A model generated the notes under the pieces. The model was given only the letters and a program-made list of their open reading frames with translations. It searched no databases and was not told the origin of the DNA. Shown in pieces: positions 1-9,352 of a DNA stretch of 64,000 bases (its first letter is position 1; each line of letters begins with the position of its first letter). The DNA comes from Methylobacterium sp. J-026 (GTDB lineage: Bacteria; Pseudomonadota; Alphaproteobacteria; Rhizobiales; Beijerinckiaceae): NCBI RefSeq assembly GCF_022829585.1, contig NZ_JAKSYC010000069.1, positions 104,635-168,634 of the forward strand, given 5' to 3'. The position numbers and the translations under genes are program-made.

Positions 1-319
1 CGCCCTGGACAATCCGGGGCCCGCCTTCCGCCTGGGCGCGACGGTCGACGTGGCGCTCACCAGCACGGTTCAGCGCCGCTTCCTGCTGCCGCCCTCGGCG
101 CTGCTGGAGGAGGGCGGTCACCACGCGGTCTGGGTCGTCTCGGCCGACGGCAAGTCGGTGGCGCGCCGTGCGGTGACGCTGGCCGCCGGGCGCGACCGCG
201 CGGATCCGAGCCGCGTCGCGGTCATCGAGGGCCTCCAGGCCGGGGAGCGCGTCGTCATCGCCGGCGTCCACGCGCTGAGAGACGGTCAGGCCGTGCGCCT
301 GGGCGACGGCGCCGTTTGA
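1..319 (+). CDS. RND efflux periplasmic adaptor (MFP/HlyD family), C-terminal fragment
   Basis: The frame is open from base 2 and ends at TGA 317-319, so only about the last 105 residues are present; the start lies outside the window. The segment has the C-terminal beta-barrel and membrane-proximal pattern of membrane fusion proteins: an RLGATVDV strand, an LLPPSALLEE stretch, a VWVV strand, then VIEGLQAGERVVIAGVHALRDGQAV, where family members read 'GLxxGxxVVxxGxxxLxxGxxV'. Such adaptors link an inner-membrane RND pump to an outer-membrane channel. The RND permease starts 22 bases downstream on the same strand, which supports the call and an operon. Substrate cannot be told. Confidence 0.85.
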   Translation, partial: ALDNPGPAFRLGATVDVALTSTVQRRFLLPPSALLEEGGHHAVWVVSADGKSVARRAVTLAAGRDRADPSRVAVIEGLQAGERVVIAGVHALRDGQAVRLGDGAV

Positions 320-341
320 GCGGGCGGCAGGGGCTTTCCCA

Positions 342-3300
342 GTGACGAACTTCAACCTCTCCGACTGGGCGCTCGGGCATCGCTCGTTCGTCTGGTTCCT
401 GATGCTCGTCGCCCTCGTGGCCGGCGTGATGGCCTATTCCCGCCTCGGCCGGGAGGAGGATCCGCCCTTCACGATCAAGACCATGGTGGTCCAGACGACG
501 TGGCCGGGCGCAACCATCAAGGACACCCTCGATCAGGTCACCGACCGGGTCGAGAAGGAGCTGCAGCAGCTTAACGGCCTCGATTACGTGCGCAGCTACA
601 CGACGCCCGGCTCGTCCACGGTCTTCGTGCAGTTCCGCGACACGCTCAAGAAGAGCGAGATCCAGCCGGCCTTCTATCAGGTCCGCAAGCGGCTCGCCGA
701 CATCAAGGGCCAGTTCCCGGACGGCGTGCAGGGTCCGTTCTTCAACGACGAGTTCGGTGACGTCTACGGCAACATCTACGCCTTCACGGCCGACGGCCTG
801 ACCTATCGGCAATTGCGCGACTACGTCGAGGGCGTCCGGACCGAGGTGCTGCGGGTGCCCGACATCGGCAAGACCCAGCTGATCGGCACCCAGGCCGAGA
901 CGATCTTCCTCGATTTCTCGACGCGCAAGCTCGCGGGCTACGGCATCGACTTCTCCGCCCTGATCAAGGCGCTTCAGGCGCAGAACGCGGTCTCGGCCTC
1001 GGGCGTCGTCCAGGCCGGTCCCGAGCGCGTCTCGCTGCGGGTCAGCGGCTCCTTCGCGTCCGAGGCCGCGCTCCAGGACTTCAATCTGCGGGTGAACGAC
1101 CGCTTCTTCCGCCTCGCCGACATCGCCGAGATCAGCCGCGGCTACGAGGATCCGCCGTCGCCGCTGTTCCGGGTCGACGGCAAGCCCGCGATCGGCCTCG
1201 CCATCGCCATGCGGCCCGGTGCCAACCTGCTGCATTTCGGCGACGCGCTGAAGGAGCGGATGCGGCTGATCGAGGCCAAGCTGCCCGTGGGTGTCGGCGT
1301 CCATCTCGTCTCCGATCAGCCCAGACAGGTCGAGCACGCGGTCGGCGGCTTCACCGAGGCCCTGGTCGAGGCGGTGATCATCGTGCTCGCGGTGAGCTTC
1401 GTCAGCCTCGGCGTGCGCGCCGGTCTCGTGGTCTCCGTGTCGATCCCGCTCGTCCTGGCGATCGTGTTCGTGGTCATGCAGATCATGGACGTCACCCTGC
1501 AGCGCATCTCGCTCGGCGCCCTGATCATCGCGCTGGGCCTGCTGGTCGACGACGCCATGATCACCGTGGAGATGATGGTCGCGCGCCTGGAGCGGGGCGA
1601 CACGCTCCGGAAGGCGGCGACCTTCGCCTACACCTCCACGGCGTTCCCGATGCTCACCGGGACCCTGGTCACCGTGGCGGGCTTCCTGCCGATCGGCTTC
1701 AACGGCTCGGGGGCGGGGGAGTACACCTACTCGCTCTTCGTGGTGATCGCGGCCGCGCTGCTGGTCTCATGGGTCGTGGCGGTGCTGTTCGCGCCGCTCA
1801 TCGGCGTGACGCTGCTGCCGAAGACCATGAAGCACCACAGCGAGTCGCGTGGGCTGTTCACCCGCCTGTTCACGGCGGCCCTGCGCATCGCCATGCGCTG
1901 GCACTGGACCACGGTCGTGACCTGCCTCGCGGTGATGGCCGTGGCGATCGTCGGCATGGGCCACGTCCAGCAGCAGTTCTTCCCGTCCTCCGACCGCTCC
2001 GAACTGCTGGTCGATCTGACCCTGCCGCAGAACGCCACCATCGCCGAGACCCGGGCGCAGATGGATCGCTTCGAGGCGACGCTGAAGGACGATCCCGACG
2101 TGTCGAGCTGGTCCTCCTATGTCGGGCAGGGCGCCGTGCGCTTCTACCTGCCCCTCGACCAGCAGCTCGCCAACGCGTTCTTCGGGCAGATCGTGATCGT
2201 GACGAAATCCCTCGGCATCCGCGACCGGGTGATGGCGCGCCTTCAGGAGTTCGCCCAGCGCGACTTCGTCGGCACCGACGTGCTGGTGCAGCCGCTCAGC
2301 CTCGGGCCGCCGGTGGGACGGCCGGTCCAGTACCGTCTGAGCGGGCCCGACATGGAGACGGTGCGCCATCTCGCCCTCGACCTCGCCAACGTGGTCGCCA
2401 CCGACCGGCGCCTGGACGTGCCGACCTTCGACTGGAACGAGCCCGGTAAGGTCCTGCGGGTCGAGATCCTCCAGGACAAGGCGCGCCAGCTCGGCGTATC
2501 GAGCCAGGACGTCGCGGGCATCCTCAACGGTATCGAGGGCGGCCAGTCGATCACGCAGGTGCGCGACTCGATCTACCTCGTGAACGTCGTCGGCCGGGCC
2601 CGGGCGGCCGAGCGGTCCTCGCTCGACACCCTGCAATCGCTCCAGGTCGGGCTGGCCAACGGGTCCGTGGTGCCGCTCCTCGCCTTCGCGCGGATCGGCT
2701 ACGACCTCGAACAGCCAATCGTCTGGCGCCGCGACCGGCTGCCCACGGTGACGGTGCGCGCGACGATCCACGATTCGACCCAGCCCGCCACCATCGTCGC
2801 CGCCCTGCAGCCGGGGATCGACGCCTACGTGAAGGCGCTGCCGGAGGGCTACACCCTCCAGACCGGCGGAGCGGTGGAGGAGTCGGCCAAGGGCCAGGGT
2901 CCCATCGCCGCCGTGGTCCCGGTGATGCTGCTCGCCATGGCGTTCTTCCTGATGGTGCAGCTCCAGAGCGTCGGGCGGATGCTGCTCGTCTTCGCCGTGG
3001 CGCCCCTGGGGCTGATCGGCGTGGTGCCGGCGCTGCTGCTGTTCGACAAGCCGATGGGCTTCGTCGCCATCCTGGGGATCCTGGCGCTCGTCGGCATCAT
3101 CATCCGCAACGCGGTGATCCTGGTGAGCCAGATCGAGGAGTTCCGGGCGGAGGGCATGGCGCCCTGGGACGCGGTCTACGAGGCGACGCACCACCGGATG
3201 CGACCGATCCTGCTCACCGCCGCGGCCGCGAGCCTCGGGCTGATCCCCATCGCCCGCGAGGTGTTCTGGGGGCCGATGGCCTTCGCGATGATCGGCGGAA

Positions 3301-3401
3301 TCCTGGCGGCCACGCTCCTCACGCTGCTGTTCCTGCCCGCCCTCTATGTCGGCTGCTACCGCATCCGGCCCAAGAGCGGCGGGGCCTCGCACACCGCCTG
3401 A
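342..3401 (+). CDS. RND-family efflux transporter permease (AcrB/MdtB type)
   Basis: Encodes 1019 residues, the usual length for an HAE1-type proton-driven RND pump. A first membrane helix near residues 15-32 is followed by a large periplasmic porter domain. The central membrane block (about 335-490) carries the VDDAMITVEMM stretch equivalent to the helix-4 proton-relay region. A second periplasmic domain and a C-terminal membrane block follow, including GIIIRNAVILVSQIEE and the HHRMRPILLTA motif. The start is GTG 342, placed 22 bases after the adaptor gene. The pair should form an inner-membrane drug or metabolite exporter using a separate outer-membrane channel. No local regulator is visible. 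Confidence 0.93.
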   Translation: MTNFNLSDWALGHRSFVWFLMLVALVAGVMAYSRLGREEDPPFTIKTMVVQTTWPGATIKDTLDQVTDRVEKELQQLNGLDYVRSYTTPGSSTVFVQFRDTLKKSEIQPAFYQVRKRLADIKGQFPDGVQGPFFNDEFGDVYGNIYAFTADGLTYRQLRDYVEGVRTEVLRVPDIGKTQLIGTQAETIFLDFSTRKLAGYGIDFSALIKALQAQNAVSASGVVQAGPERVSLRVSGSFASEAALQDFNLRVNDRFFRLADIAEISRGYEDPPSPLFRVDGKPAIGLAIAMRPGANLLHFGDALKERMRLIEAKLPVGVGVHLVSDQPRQVEHAVGGFTEALVEAVIIVLAVSFVSLGVRAGLVVSVSIPLVLAIVFVVMQIMDVTLQRISLGALIIALGLLVDDAMITVEMMVARLERGDTLRKAATFAYTSTAFPMLTGTLVTVAGFLPIGFNGSGAGEYTYSLFVVIAAALLVSWVVAVLFAPLIGVTLLPKTMKHHSESRGLFTRLFTAALRIAMRWHWTTVVTCLAVMAVAIVGMGHVQQQFFPSSDRSELLVDLTLPQNATIAETRAQMDRFEATLKDDPDVSSWSSYVGQGAVRFYLPLDQQLANAFFGQIVIVTKSLGIRDRVMARLQEFAQRDFVGTDVLVQPLSLGPPVGRPVQYRLSGPDMETVRHLALDLANVVATDRRLDVPTFDWNEPGKVLRVEILQDKARQLGVSSQDVAGILNGIEGGQSITQVRDSIYLVNVVGRARAAERSSLDTLQSLQVGLANGSVVPLLAFARIGYDLEQPIVWRRDRLPTVTVRATIHDSTQPATIVAALQPGIDAYVKALPEGYTLQTGGAVEESAKGQGPIAAVVPVMLLAMAFFLMVQLQSVGRMLLVFAVAPLGLIGVVPALLLFDKPMGFVAILGILALVGIIIRNAVILVSQIEEFRAEGMAPWDAVYEATHHRMRPILLTAAAASLGLIPIAREVFWGPMAFAMIGGILAATLLTLLFLPALYVGCYRIRPKSGGASHTA

Positions 3402-3446
3402 TCACCGGCGGACGGGATCGCAGCGCGCACAGGGCGCTGCGAGACG

Positions 3447-3487
3447 CGGTCGACCCGCCCCTTCGCCCCCTCAGGGCGGGTCGACCG
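3447..3487 (+). terminator. Terminator-like hairpin after the RND operon
   Basis: A perfect 14-bp inverted repeat has arms 3447-3460 (CGGTCGACCCGCCC) and 3474-3487 (GGGCGGGTCGACCG) around a 13-base loop. It lies 46 bases after the pump stop codon. No T-tract follows, so intrinsic termination is only inferred, but the stem is among the longest perfect ones I noticed in the window. Confidence 0.6.
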
Positions 3488-3577
3488 TCATCGGATTCGG
3501 ACGGCTCCGGTCGCGCAGCGCGGCAACCAATCGCCGCGCCGCGCATAGGGTGGTGTGGAACGAGGAGTCCCATCCGC

Positions 3578-3799
3578 ATGAACGCCTTCATCGCCGTGGT
3601 CCTGGTCTGCGCCAACGGCCTCGCCCAGGAGGCCTGCACGGACGATCAGGCCCTGGAGGTGCGCAAGGTCCGCGTCGCCAACGAACTCGGCTGCGCCACC
3701 GGCTGGCAGGAGATCATCGCCCGCACCGAGCGGCGCGACGAGATCGGCAAGAGCGCCTATCTCAAGACGGAGTGCCGCCGGGTGAAGGCAGAGCCGTGA
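3578..3799 (+). CDS. Small putative exported protein, 73 aa
   Basis: A short gene whose ATG 3578 follows a purine-rich GAGGAG about 12 bases upstream. The N-terminus (MNAFIAVVLVCANGLAQE) looks like a short signal peptide with cleavage near Ala-Gln. The mature part is small, charged and has three cysteines, at CTDD, GCATG and TECRR, suggesting one disulfide. No family is recognised. It sits alone between the RND terminator and the opposing phhB-like gene and ends nine bases from that gene's stop, so the two are convergent. It is probably real because of the ribosome site and signal peptide. Confidence 0.55.
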   Translation: MNAFIAVVLVCANGLAQEACTDDQALEVRKVRVANELGCATGWQEIIARTERRDEIGKSAYLKTECRRVKAEP

Positions 3800-3807
3800 C
3801 GGCCGCG

Positions 3808-4185
3808 CTACCGCTCGTACTTGATGTAGGCGAAGCGCGGATCGGTGGGCGTCCCTTCGAGGCCCTGGCCCTCCAGCCCGGGCTGCCAGGACACGACCTC
3901 CTCGATCTTCCGCGCCAGGGCGAAGTCCTTGTCGGTGATGCCCTTGGCGGCGTGGTTCATCAGCCGCACCTCGACCCAGGCGTAGGACGCGGTCAGGTCA
4001 GGGTGGTGCCAGGCCGCCTCGGCGAGGTGCCCCACGGTGTTGATCACCATGAGCGTGCTCTTCCAGCCGGAGGTCTTGTAGGTCCGGCGGATCCAGCCGT
4101 CCTCCAGCCGCCAGGCGGGCAATTCGGCCTTGAGCCGCGCCTCCACGGTCGCGTCGTCCAATGCGCCTTCACGTCGCTCGGTCAT
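3808..4185 (-). CDS. phhB: Pterin-4a-carbinolamine dehydratase
   Basis: Encodes 125 residues from ATG 4185. An upstream in-frame ATG at 4248 would add 21 residues unlike the family, so the internal start is preferred. The hallmark AEAAWHHPDL (His60, His61, Pro62, Asp63) and a second conserved His78 in RLMNHAAKGIT form the active site that dehydrates 4a-hydroxytetrahydropterin during aromatic amino-acid hydroxylation. No phenylalanine hydroxylase is nearby. Stand-alone bacterial copies are common and may serve pterin cofactor recycling, for example for molybdopterin or folate metabolism. Confidence 0.9.
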   Translation of the reverse strand: MTERREGALDDATVEARLKAELPAWRLEDGWIRRTYKTSGWKSTLMVINTVGHLAEAAWHHPDLTASYAWVEVRLMNHAAKGITDKDFALARKIEEVVSWQPGLEGQGLEGTPTDPRFAYIKYER

Positions 4186-4372
4186 GTCCGGCGTCCCTCT
4201 CAAGTCGGTCCCGCGCGGCAGGGTGCCGCCGCATCCTGTCCTGCGCAAGCGGTCCCATCCGGTGGACGCCGCGCTATGCGGGCCCTATGACCTTTTTCCA
4301 ATGGCGCCGGGACAAGTCCGCACCCCAGTCTGCCGGCTTTCAAGACTGCGCAATACGATGGGAGAAGGCGTG

Positions 4373-5356
4373 ATGCTGTCACGGCGCGCGATGCTCGCCG
4401 CGGGTCTGCTCGGCGGCCTCGGCTTGCGGGCGGCGCGGGCCGACGCGCCGGTGATCCGCCTCGGGAGCCTGCCCTTCGGCACGTCGACCTGGGAGGCGGC
4501 GGTGATCAAGGCCCGCGGCCTCGACGCCGCCAACGGCTTCCAGCTCGACGCCGTCAAGCTCGCCGGCAACGACGCCGCGCGGATCGGCTTCATCGGCGGT
4601 CAGGTGGACACGATCATCGGCGACCTGCTCTGGGCGGCCCGCCTCGGCAACGACGGGCAGGCGGTGCGCTTCATCCCCTATTCCACCTCGGAGGGCGCCG
4701 TGATGGTGCCGGCCGACAGTCCGATCCGGAGCCTCAAGGACCTCGACGGCAAGCGCCTCGGCGTAGCCGGCGGGCCCCTCGACAAGAACTGGCTGCTGCT
4801 CCGGGCGCAAACCAAGGACGCCGCCGGCATCGATCTGGAGCACGCCGCCGAGATCGCCTACGGCGCGCCGCCGCTCATCACCCTGAAACTGGAGCAGGGG
4901 GCGCTCGACGCGGCGCTGACCTACTGGACCTACTGCGCGCGCCTCGAAGCCAAGAAGTTCCGCCGGCTCGTCGGCGCCGAGGACATCATGCATGCCCTCG
5001 GGGTTGCGGGGGACGTGGCGCTGATCGGCTACCTCTTCCAGGATGCCACCGTGAAGGAGAAGCCCGACGCGGTGGCGGGTTTCGCCCGGGCCTCGCGCGC
5101 CGCCAAGGACATGCTCGCCCAGGACCCGTCGACCTGGGAGATCGTGCGCCCATTGATGGCCGCGGAGGACGACGCGACCTTCGAGGCGTTGAAGCGCGAT
5201 TTCCTGGCCGGGATCCCGCGCCGGCCCGTCGCGGAGGAGCGGGCCGACGCCGAGACGCTCTACGCCGTGATGGCACGGCTCGGTGGCTCGCGCCTCGTCG
5301 GAAAGGGCACCGGCCTGCCCCCCGGCCTCTATTACGACACCGGCCGCAATGGCTGA
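4373..5356 (+). CDS. ABC transporter substrate-binding protein, NitT/TauT type
   Basis: Encodes 327 residues from ATG 4373, chosen because GGAGAAGG lies 5-12 bases upstream and because it begins with a Tat-like signal, LSRRAMLAAGLLGGLGLRAARA. The mature domain begins VIRLGSLPFGTSTWEAAVIK and contains DSPIRSLKDLDGKRLGV, the pattern of SsuA/TauA/ThiY-like type 2 periplasmic binding proteins for nitrate, sulfonates, taurine or thiamine precursors. Genes for the matching permease and ATPase follow on the same strand. The ligand cannot be deduced; no desulfonation or nitrate-assimilation enzyme is adjacent. Tat export of this protein is inferred from the twin arginine. Confidence 0.85.
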   Translation: MLSRRAMLAAGLLGGLGLRAARADAPVIRLGSLPFGTSTWEAAVIKARGLDAANGFQLDAVKLAGNDAARIGFIGGQVDTIIGDLLWAARLGNDGQAVRFIPYSTSEGAVMVPADSPIRSLKDLDGKRLGVAGGPLDKNWLLLRAQTKDAAGIDLEHAAEIAYGAPPLITLKLEQGALDAALTYWTYCARLEAKKFRRLVGAEDIMHALGVAGDVALIGYLFQDATVKEKPDAVAGFARASRAAKDMLAQDPSTWEIVRPLMAAEDDATFEALKRDFLAGIPRRPVAEERADAETLYAVMARLGGSRLVGKGTGLPPGLYYDTGRNG

Positions 5357-5383
5357 GGCGGCCGGCTGCCGCGGTCCCGCGAT

Positions 5384-6145
5384 GTGGCTCCAGATCGCCG
5401 GAACCGCACGGGCGTGCTGACCCGGATCGCATCCCTGCTGGTGCTCGTCGCCGCGTGGCAGGCCGCCGCGCTGGAGGCCAAGTCCCGCCTGCTGCCGGCG
5501 CCCCTGGCGGTGCTGCGCTTCATCGGGCAGGAGGCCGAGCGCGGCGACCTCCTTCACAATGTCGGCGTCACCCTGCTGCGGGTGGCGATCTCCTTCGCGG
5601 TGGCGATGGCGCTCGGCATCGCCCTGGGGGTGGCGCTCGGCCGCTCGAAGGCCGCCGATTTGACCCTCGACACGCCGCTCCTCGTGCTGCTCAATACGCC
5701 GGCGCTGGTCATCACCGTGCTGGCCTATGTCTGGGTCGGGCTGACCGAGACGGCCGCGATCCTCGCCGTGGTGCTGAACAAGCTCCCCAACGTCGCGGTG
5801 ATCGTGCGGGAGGGTGCCCGCAACCTCGATCCCGGCCTCGACGAGATGGCCAAGGTCTACCGGCTGGACCGGCGCGACTGGGTCGGCGATGTGCTGATCC
5901 CCCAGCTCCAGCCCTACATGGTCACCGCCGCGCGCTCGGGCCTGTCGCTCGCCTGGAAGATCGTGCTGGTGGTGGAGCTGCTCGGCCGCCCCGACGGCGT
6001 CGGCTTCGCGATCAACTACTACTTCGTCCAGAGCACCGATGTGGCCGCGATCATCGGCTACAGCCTCGTCTTCATGGCGGTGATGATCGGTATCGACGTC
6101 CTTCTGCTCCAGCGGCTCGAAGCCCATGTCCGCCGTTGGCGCTGA
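5384..6145 (+). CDS. ABC transporter permease, NitT/TauT type
   Basis: Encodes 253 residues from GTG 5384; a second in-frame GTG at 5414, just before the first membrane helix, is an equally possible start. About six hydrophobic helices are visible. The EAA-like cytoplasmic loop reads EGARNLDPGLDEMAKVYRLDRRDWVGDVLIPQLQPYM, where 'EAAxxLGAsxxxxFxxVxLPxxxP' is typical of SsuC/TauC. It forms the membrane channel for the upstream binding protein and the downstream ATPase, whose ATG lies 20 bases inside this gene. The overlap argues for translational coupling. Confidence 0.87.
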   Translation: MAPDRRNRTGVLTRIASLLVLVAAWQAAALEAKSRLLPAPLAVLRFIGQEAERGDLLHNVGVTLLRVAISFAVAMALGIALGVALGRSKAADLTLDTPLLVLLNTPALVITVLAYVWVGLTETAAILAVVLNKLPNVAVIVREGARNLDPGLDEMAKVYRLDRRDWVGDVLIPQLQPYMVTAARSGLSLAWKIVLVVELLGRPDGVGFAINYYFVQSTDVAAIIGYSLVFMAVMIGIDVLLLQRLEAHVRRWR

Positions 6146-6860
6146 TCCCGTCCTGCGCGTCGCGATCGATTCGAAATGGTATCGCCCCCGGGACGGCGAG
6201 CCGGTCGAGGCAGTCCGCGACCTCGCCTTCGCGGTCGGGGCCGGCGAGATCGTCTGCCTGATCGGCCCCTCGGGCGCCGGCAAGACCACGACCCTGCGGA
6301 TCCTGCTCGGGATCGATCCGGCCTTCGAGGGCCGCGTCGCCGGGGCGGAGGGGGCCGGGATGGTGTTCCAGGAGCCGCGGCTCCTGCCCTGGCGGAGCGT
6401 CGAGCACAATGTCCGCCTCGGCCTGCCGCGGGCACGGCGCGGTCGCGACCTCGACGACCTCTTCGCGCGGCTCGGGCTGAGCGCGTGGCGCGGCAGCTAT
6501 CCGAAGGCGCTCTCGCTCGGGATGCAGCGGCGCGTGGCCCTCGCCCGCGCCCTCGCCGACGGCCCGCGGGTGCTGGTGCTCGACGAGCCCTTCGTGTCCC
6601 TCGACGATGCCGCCGCCGCCGAGCTGCGCGCGCTGGTGGTCGACACGGTCGATCGGGCCGGCATGAGCGTCCTGATGGTGACGCACAACGTCGCCGAGGC
6701 GATCGGCATCGCCGATCGGCTGCTCCTCGTCTCGCGCCGGCCCGCCCGCCTAATCGCGGACGTCCCCCTCGATCGGCCGCGCAAGTCCCGCGACCGCGCC
6801 TGGGCGGAGGAGACCCGAGCCGGCCTCGCGGCGCGGCACCCGGACATCATCGCGGTGTAG
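6126..6860 (+). CDS. ABC transporter ATP-binding protein, NitT/TauT type
   Basis: Encodes 244 residues with a full set of nucleotide-binding motifs: Walker A GPSGAGKTT, Q-loop MVFQEPRLLPW (typical of the SsuB/TauB branch), signature LSLGMQRR, Walker B VLVLDEPFVSLDD and the switch histidine in MVTHNVAEA. The signature is LSLGM rather than LSGGQ, a common variation in this subfamily. It energises import by the two upstream genes and overlaps the permease by 20 bases. The first 20 residues, before the usual start of the fold, are poorly conserved-looking, so a later start cannot be excluded. Confidence 0.9.
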   Translation: MSAVGADPVLRVAIDSKWYRPRDGEPVEAVRDLAFAVGAGEIVCLIGPSGAGKTTTLRILLGIDPAFEGRVAGAEGAGMVFQEPRLLPWRSVEHNVRLGLPRARRGRDLDDLFARLGLSAWRGSYPKALSLGMQRRVALARALADGPRVLVLDEPFVSLDDAAAAELRALVVDTVDRAGMSVLMVTHNVAEAIGIADRLLLVSRRPARLIADVPLDRPRKSRDRAWAEETRAGLAARHPDIIAV

Positions 6861-6921
6861 AGGCCCCGCTCCGGAGGGGGCGCCGGCTCTCGGGAAGCGC
6901 CAACGCGCGCGGCGGCGCGGC

Positions 6922-8853
6922 TCAGTTCGCCTTCGCGTCCACGTCCAGCCGGTCGAGCACGGCGGCCGGGGAGCGCGCCGCCCCGAGATCGATGAAACCG
7001 ATGCCGGCGGGCTCCTTGGCCCTGGCGTGCAGGACCAGCTTGCCGGGCTTCAGGACGAACTGCCCCATGGCGGCGCCGATTCCCTTGGCGGCGGGGCCGT
7101 TGCCGAGGATGATCGGCACGCCGAGCAGGCTCGCGGTGACGTATTCCTTGCGCAGCTCCTCCGGCTTGAGGCTGAGATCCTTCGACTGCGCCGCCAGAAA
7201 GCGCTCGAACAGGCCGGCATTCTCCACCGTCAGGTCGAGGTTCTTGGCGCTCCCCGAGAACATCAGCAGCGTCGCCGCCGGGAGCGTCCCGGACAGCAGT
7301 TCGGGTCCGATCCCGCCCAGCGTTCCGGCAAGGCGGACGGTGCCGACATCCCGCCCGGAGAGCACGACTTCGCGCACGGACAATTCGCGCGCCATCTCGT
7401 CCACGGTCGCGTCAGCCACGAGGTCGAGGTCGAGGTCGCGATAGCCATAGGCCGGCAGCATGCCGACGATCGGCTGGCCGGCGAGCAGATCCGCGGGCAG
7501 GCTCAGGCCGGACAGGGTCAGGCGGCTGCTGCTCGGCACGCCGTCGCTCGGCGGACCGACGGCGAGGGTCGCGACGCGCAGGGCGATCCGGCGCGACGGG
7601 TGCGGAGCGACCGTGACCGCGAGGGGATCGCCGGCCCGCGGCTCCGGGGCCTTGGGATCGCCGAGCCTCCCGACGACCGGCCGGTTCGGCTCAAGGGCCG
7701 GGCCGCGACCGGGCAGCCGTCCGTCCCGCGGGGGAACGCGGTCGGCTTCGGCCTCCGGGGGGAGTTCGATCGACAGGTCGTTGAGGCTGAGGTCGCCGAC
7801 CTGCGGCGTGAGGCGGCGCATCTCCGCGTCGGACAGGCCGGCCGCGGGGCCGGGTTCGGCGGCGATGGCCTGCAAGGCCGCCACCGTGGGGGCCAGCGAG
7901 GTCCCGCGGAGGGTGAGGCGACCGATCCGGGCTCGCAGGCTGCCCCGGGTCAGCGCCAGATCCTCGAGCCGCGTGCCGGCCTCCGGCCCCGACGACGCGT
8001 AGGCGACCCGGCGGATCTCGAACAGGAGGGGGCCCTTCGGGTCGGCATCGCTGACGCTCAAGCCCTGCATCTCCAGGCTCCCGAGCGTCGTCGCGTCGAT
8101 CAGGTCCGCAGCGGCGCCCGCGAAGGCGCGGCGGTCGTTCGGCTCCGCGAAGCCCGCACCCACGATGGCGAAGGCGCCGTTCCAGCCGTCCGGGATCTGC
8201 CGGCCGCCGAGATCGCGTCCGTTCAGACTCGTGATCTTCACGGTGGTCCCGCGCGCGTCCGAATAGGTGACGTCCGACACCTGGATCGTGCCGTAGACCC
8301 GCTGGACCGGTCCCTTGCCGTCCCCCGGGACGGTGTAGAGGCGGCTGAGAGCCGCGAGGTCGAGGTCGGTCGCCCGCACGGCCCCGTAGGTGCCCGAGCC
8401 ACGGTTCGGCCCGGAGACCACGCTGACGGTCGCGCCCGCGGCCGTCAGTTCGCCGACGCGGCCCGCCCGGACGTCCCGGGCGACGACGTCGCGGTAGGTG
8501 ACGGTCTGGCGGTTCTCCCCGGGCCCGGCATTCTCGGAGGTGAGGACCGGAACGGTCAGGCTTCCGGCATCGAGCCGCGCCAGGCGCTCGTTCCACGGGA
8601 CCGCGGAGTCGGGCCGGAGGATCGCTTCGAGATCCTCCTTCGACAGGCGCGTCCCGCTCGCCGTCAGCTTGGGCGCCTTGAGCAGCGTGCCCCCGAGGGG
8701 CAGAACCACGTCGGTGACCGTCACGTCCTGAACGGCGGCGGCGCCCTCCTGCGCGGCGAGCAGCCCGGGGCAGGCGGCGAGGCCGAGCAGCACCGACACC
8801 CCGGCCGCCGCCAGGGCCGACCGGAGGCGGGATCGAGCCTTCGGGTGGATCAT
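6922..8853 (-). CDS. Large exported protein of unknown function, 643 aa
   Basis: The start is ATG 8853, before a clear signal sequence (RSRLRSALAAAGVSVLLGLAAC). A longer frame to 8973 has no signal at its front. LAAC could be a lipobox, or a signal peptidase I site may lie at LLAAQ. The rest has no membrane helix and contains many alternating beta-like strands with repeated phrases such as 'xxxLxxLxLxxxSLxxxIGxLTLxGTSL' and 'VREVVLSGRDVGTVRLAGTLGG'. These suggest a repetitive all-beta or AsmA/YdgA-like periplasmic fold, but I do not recognise the family. It lies 172 bases downstream of erpA on the same strand, so it may be transcribed separately. Confidence 0.7.
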   Translation of the reverse strand: MIHPKARSRLRSALAAAGVSVLLGLAACPGLLAAQEGAAAVQDVTVTDVVLPLGGTLLKAPKLTASGTRLSKEDLEAILRPDSAVPWNERLARLDAGSLTVPVLTSENAGPGENRQTVTYRDVVARDVRAGRVGELTAAGATVSVVSGPNRGSGTYGAVRATDLDLAALSRLYTVPGDGKGPVQRVYGTIQVSDVTYSDARGTTVKITSLNGRDLGGRQIPDGWNGAFAIVGAGFAEPNDRRAFAGAAADLIDATTLGSLEMQGLSVSDADPKGPLLFEIRRVAYASSGPEAGTRLEDLALTRGSLRARIGRLTLRGTSLAPTVAALQAIAAEPGPAAGLSDAEMRRLTPQVGDLSLNDLSIELPPEAEADRVPPRDGRLPGRGPALEPNRPVVGRLGDPKAPEPRAGDPLAVTVAPHPSRRIALRVATLAVGPPSDGVPSSSRLTLSGLSLPADLLAGQPIVGMLPAYGYRDLDLDLVADATVDEMARELSVREVVLSGRDVGTVRLAGTLGGIGPELLSGTLPAATLLMFSGSAKNLDLTVENAGLFERFLAAQSKDLSLKPEELRKEYVTASLLGVPIILGNGPAAKGIGAAMGQFVLKPGKLVLHARAKEPAGIGFIDLGAARSPAAVLDRLDVDAKAN

Positions 8854-9025
8854 GGCAGGGTCCGGACCTGAGCTCTCGGGCGAAGCCCGTAGGCCTGCCG
8901 CGTTTTCCCGGGCGAGGCAATCGCACGCGCCAGCGCAGGGCGTCGCGCCGCCACGAGTGTCGTAAGGGAGCAACGGCCGGCGGCGCGCGCCGGAGCGGAC
9001 GCGGCGCCGGAGGCGGGCGGTCGCC

Positions 9026-9352
9026 CTACAGCGAGAACGAGGTGCCGCAGCCGCAGGAGGCCGTGGCGAGCGGGTTCTCGATCTTGAACGACTGGCCGAT
9101 CAGGTCGTTCACGAAATCGATGATCGAGCCGTTCATGTATTCCAGGGAGACCGGGTCGACGATCACCGTGGCGCCGTTGCGCTCGATCGCGATGTCCTGG
9201 GCCTCGCGGCTCCGGACGATGTCGAAGGCGTAGGAGAAGCCCGAGCAGCCGCCGCCGTTGACGCTGATCCGCAGGGACGAGCCGGAGGGCTCGGAGACCA
9301 TGATCTCGTTGATGCGCTTGGCGGCGCGGTCGGTCAGGATGATTTCAGCCAT
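9026..9352 (-). CDS. erpA: Iron-sulfur cluster insertion protein (A-type carrier, ErpA/IscA)
   Basis: Encodes 108 residues from ATG 9352; the longer frame to 9388 adds 12 residues outside the fold. The three invariant cysteines of A-type carriers are present: Cys36 in GGGCSGF and Cys100 and Cys102 in SCGCGTSF. The protein receives Fe-S clusters and delivers them to apo-enzymes. It diverges from dgt, an arrangement shared with many alphaproteobacteria, which favours ErpA over IscA; no isc or suf operon is adjacent. Promoters for both genes must lie in 9353-9506. Confidence 0.92.
   Translation of the reverse strand: MAEIILTDRAAKRINEIMVSEPSGSSLRISVNGGGCSGFSYAFDIVRSREAQDIAIERNGATVIVDPVSLEYMNGSIIDFVNDLIGQSFKIENPLATASCGCGTSFSL

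Noticed and set aside
1767..3392. A 541-codon minus-strand frame opposite the RND pump
   Set aside because: Low-complexity His/Arg/Asp-rich product in a shadow frame of an unmistakable pump gene.
4379..6409. A 676-codon minus-strand frame across the ABC transporter genes
   Set aside because: Composition typical of shadow frames; the plus-strand genes have full ABC motifs and ribosome sites.
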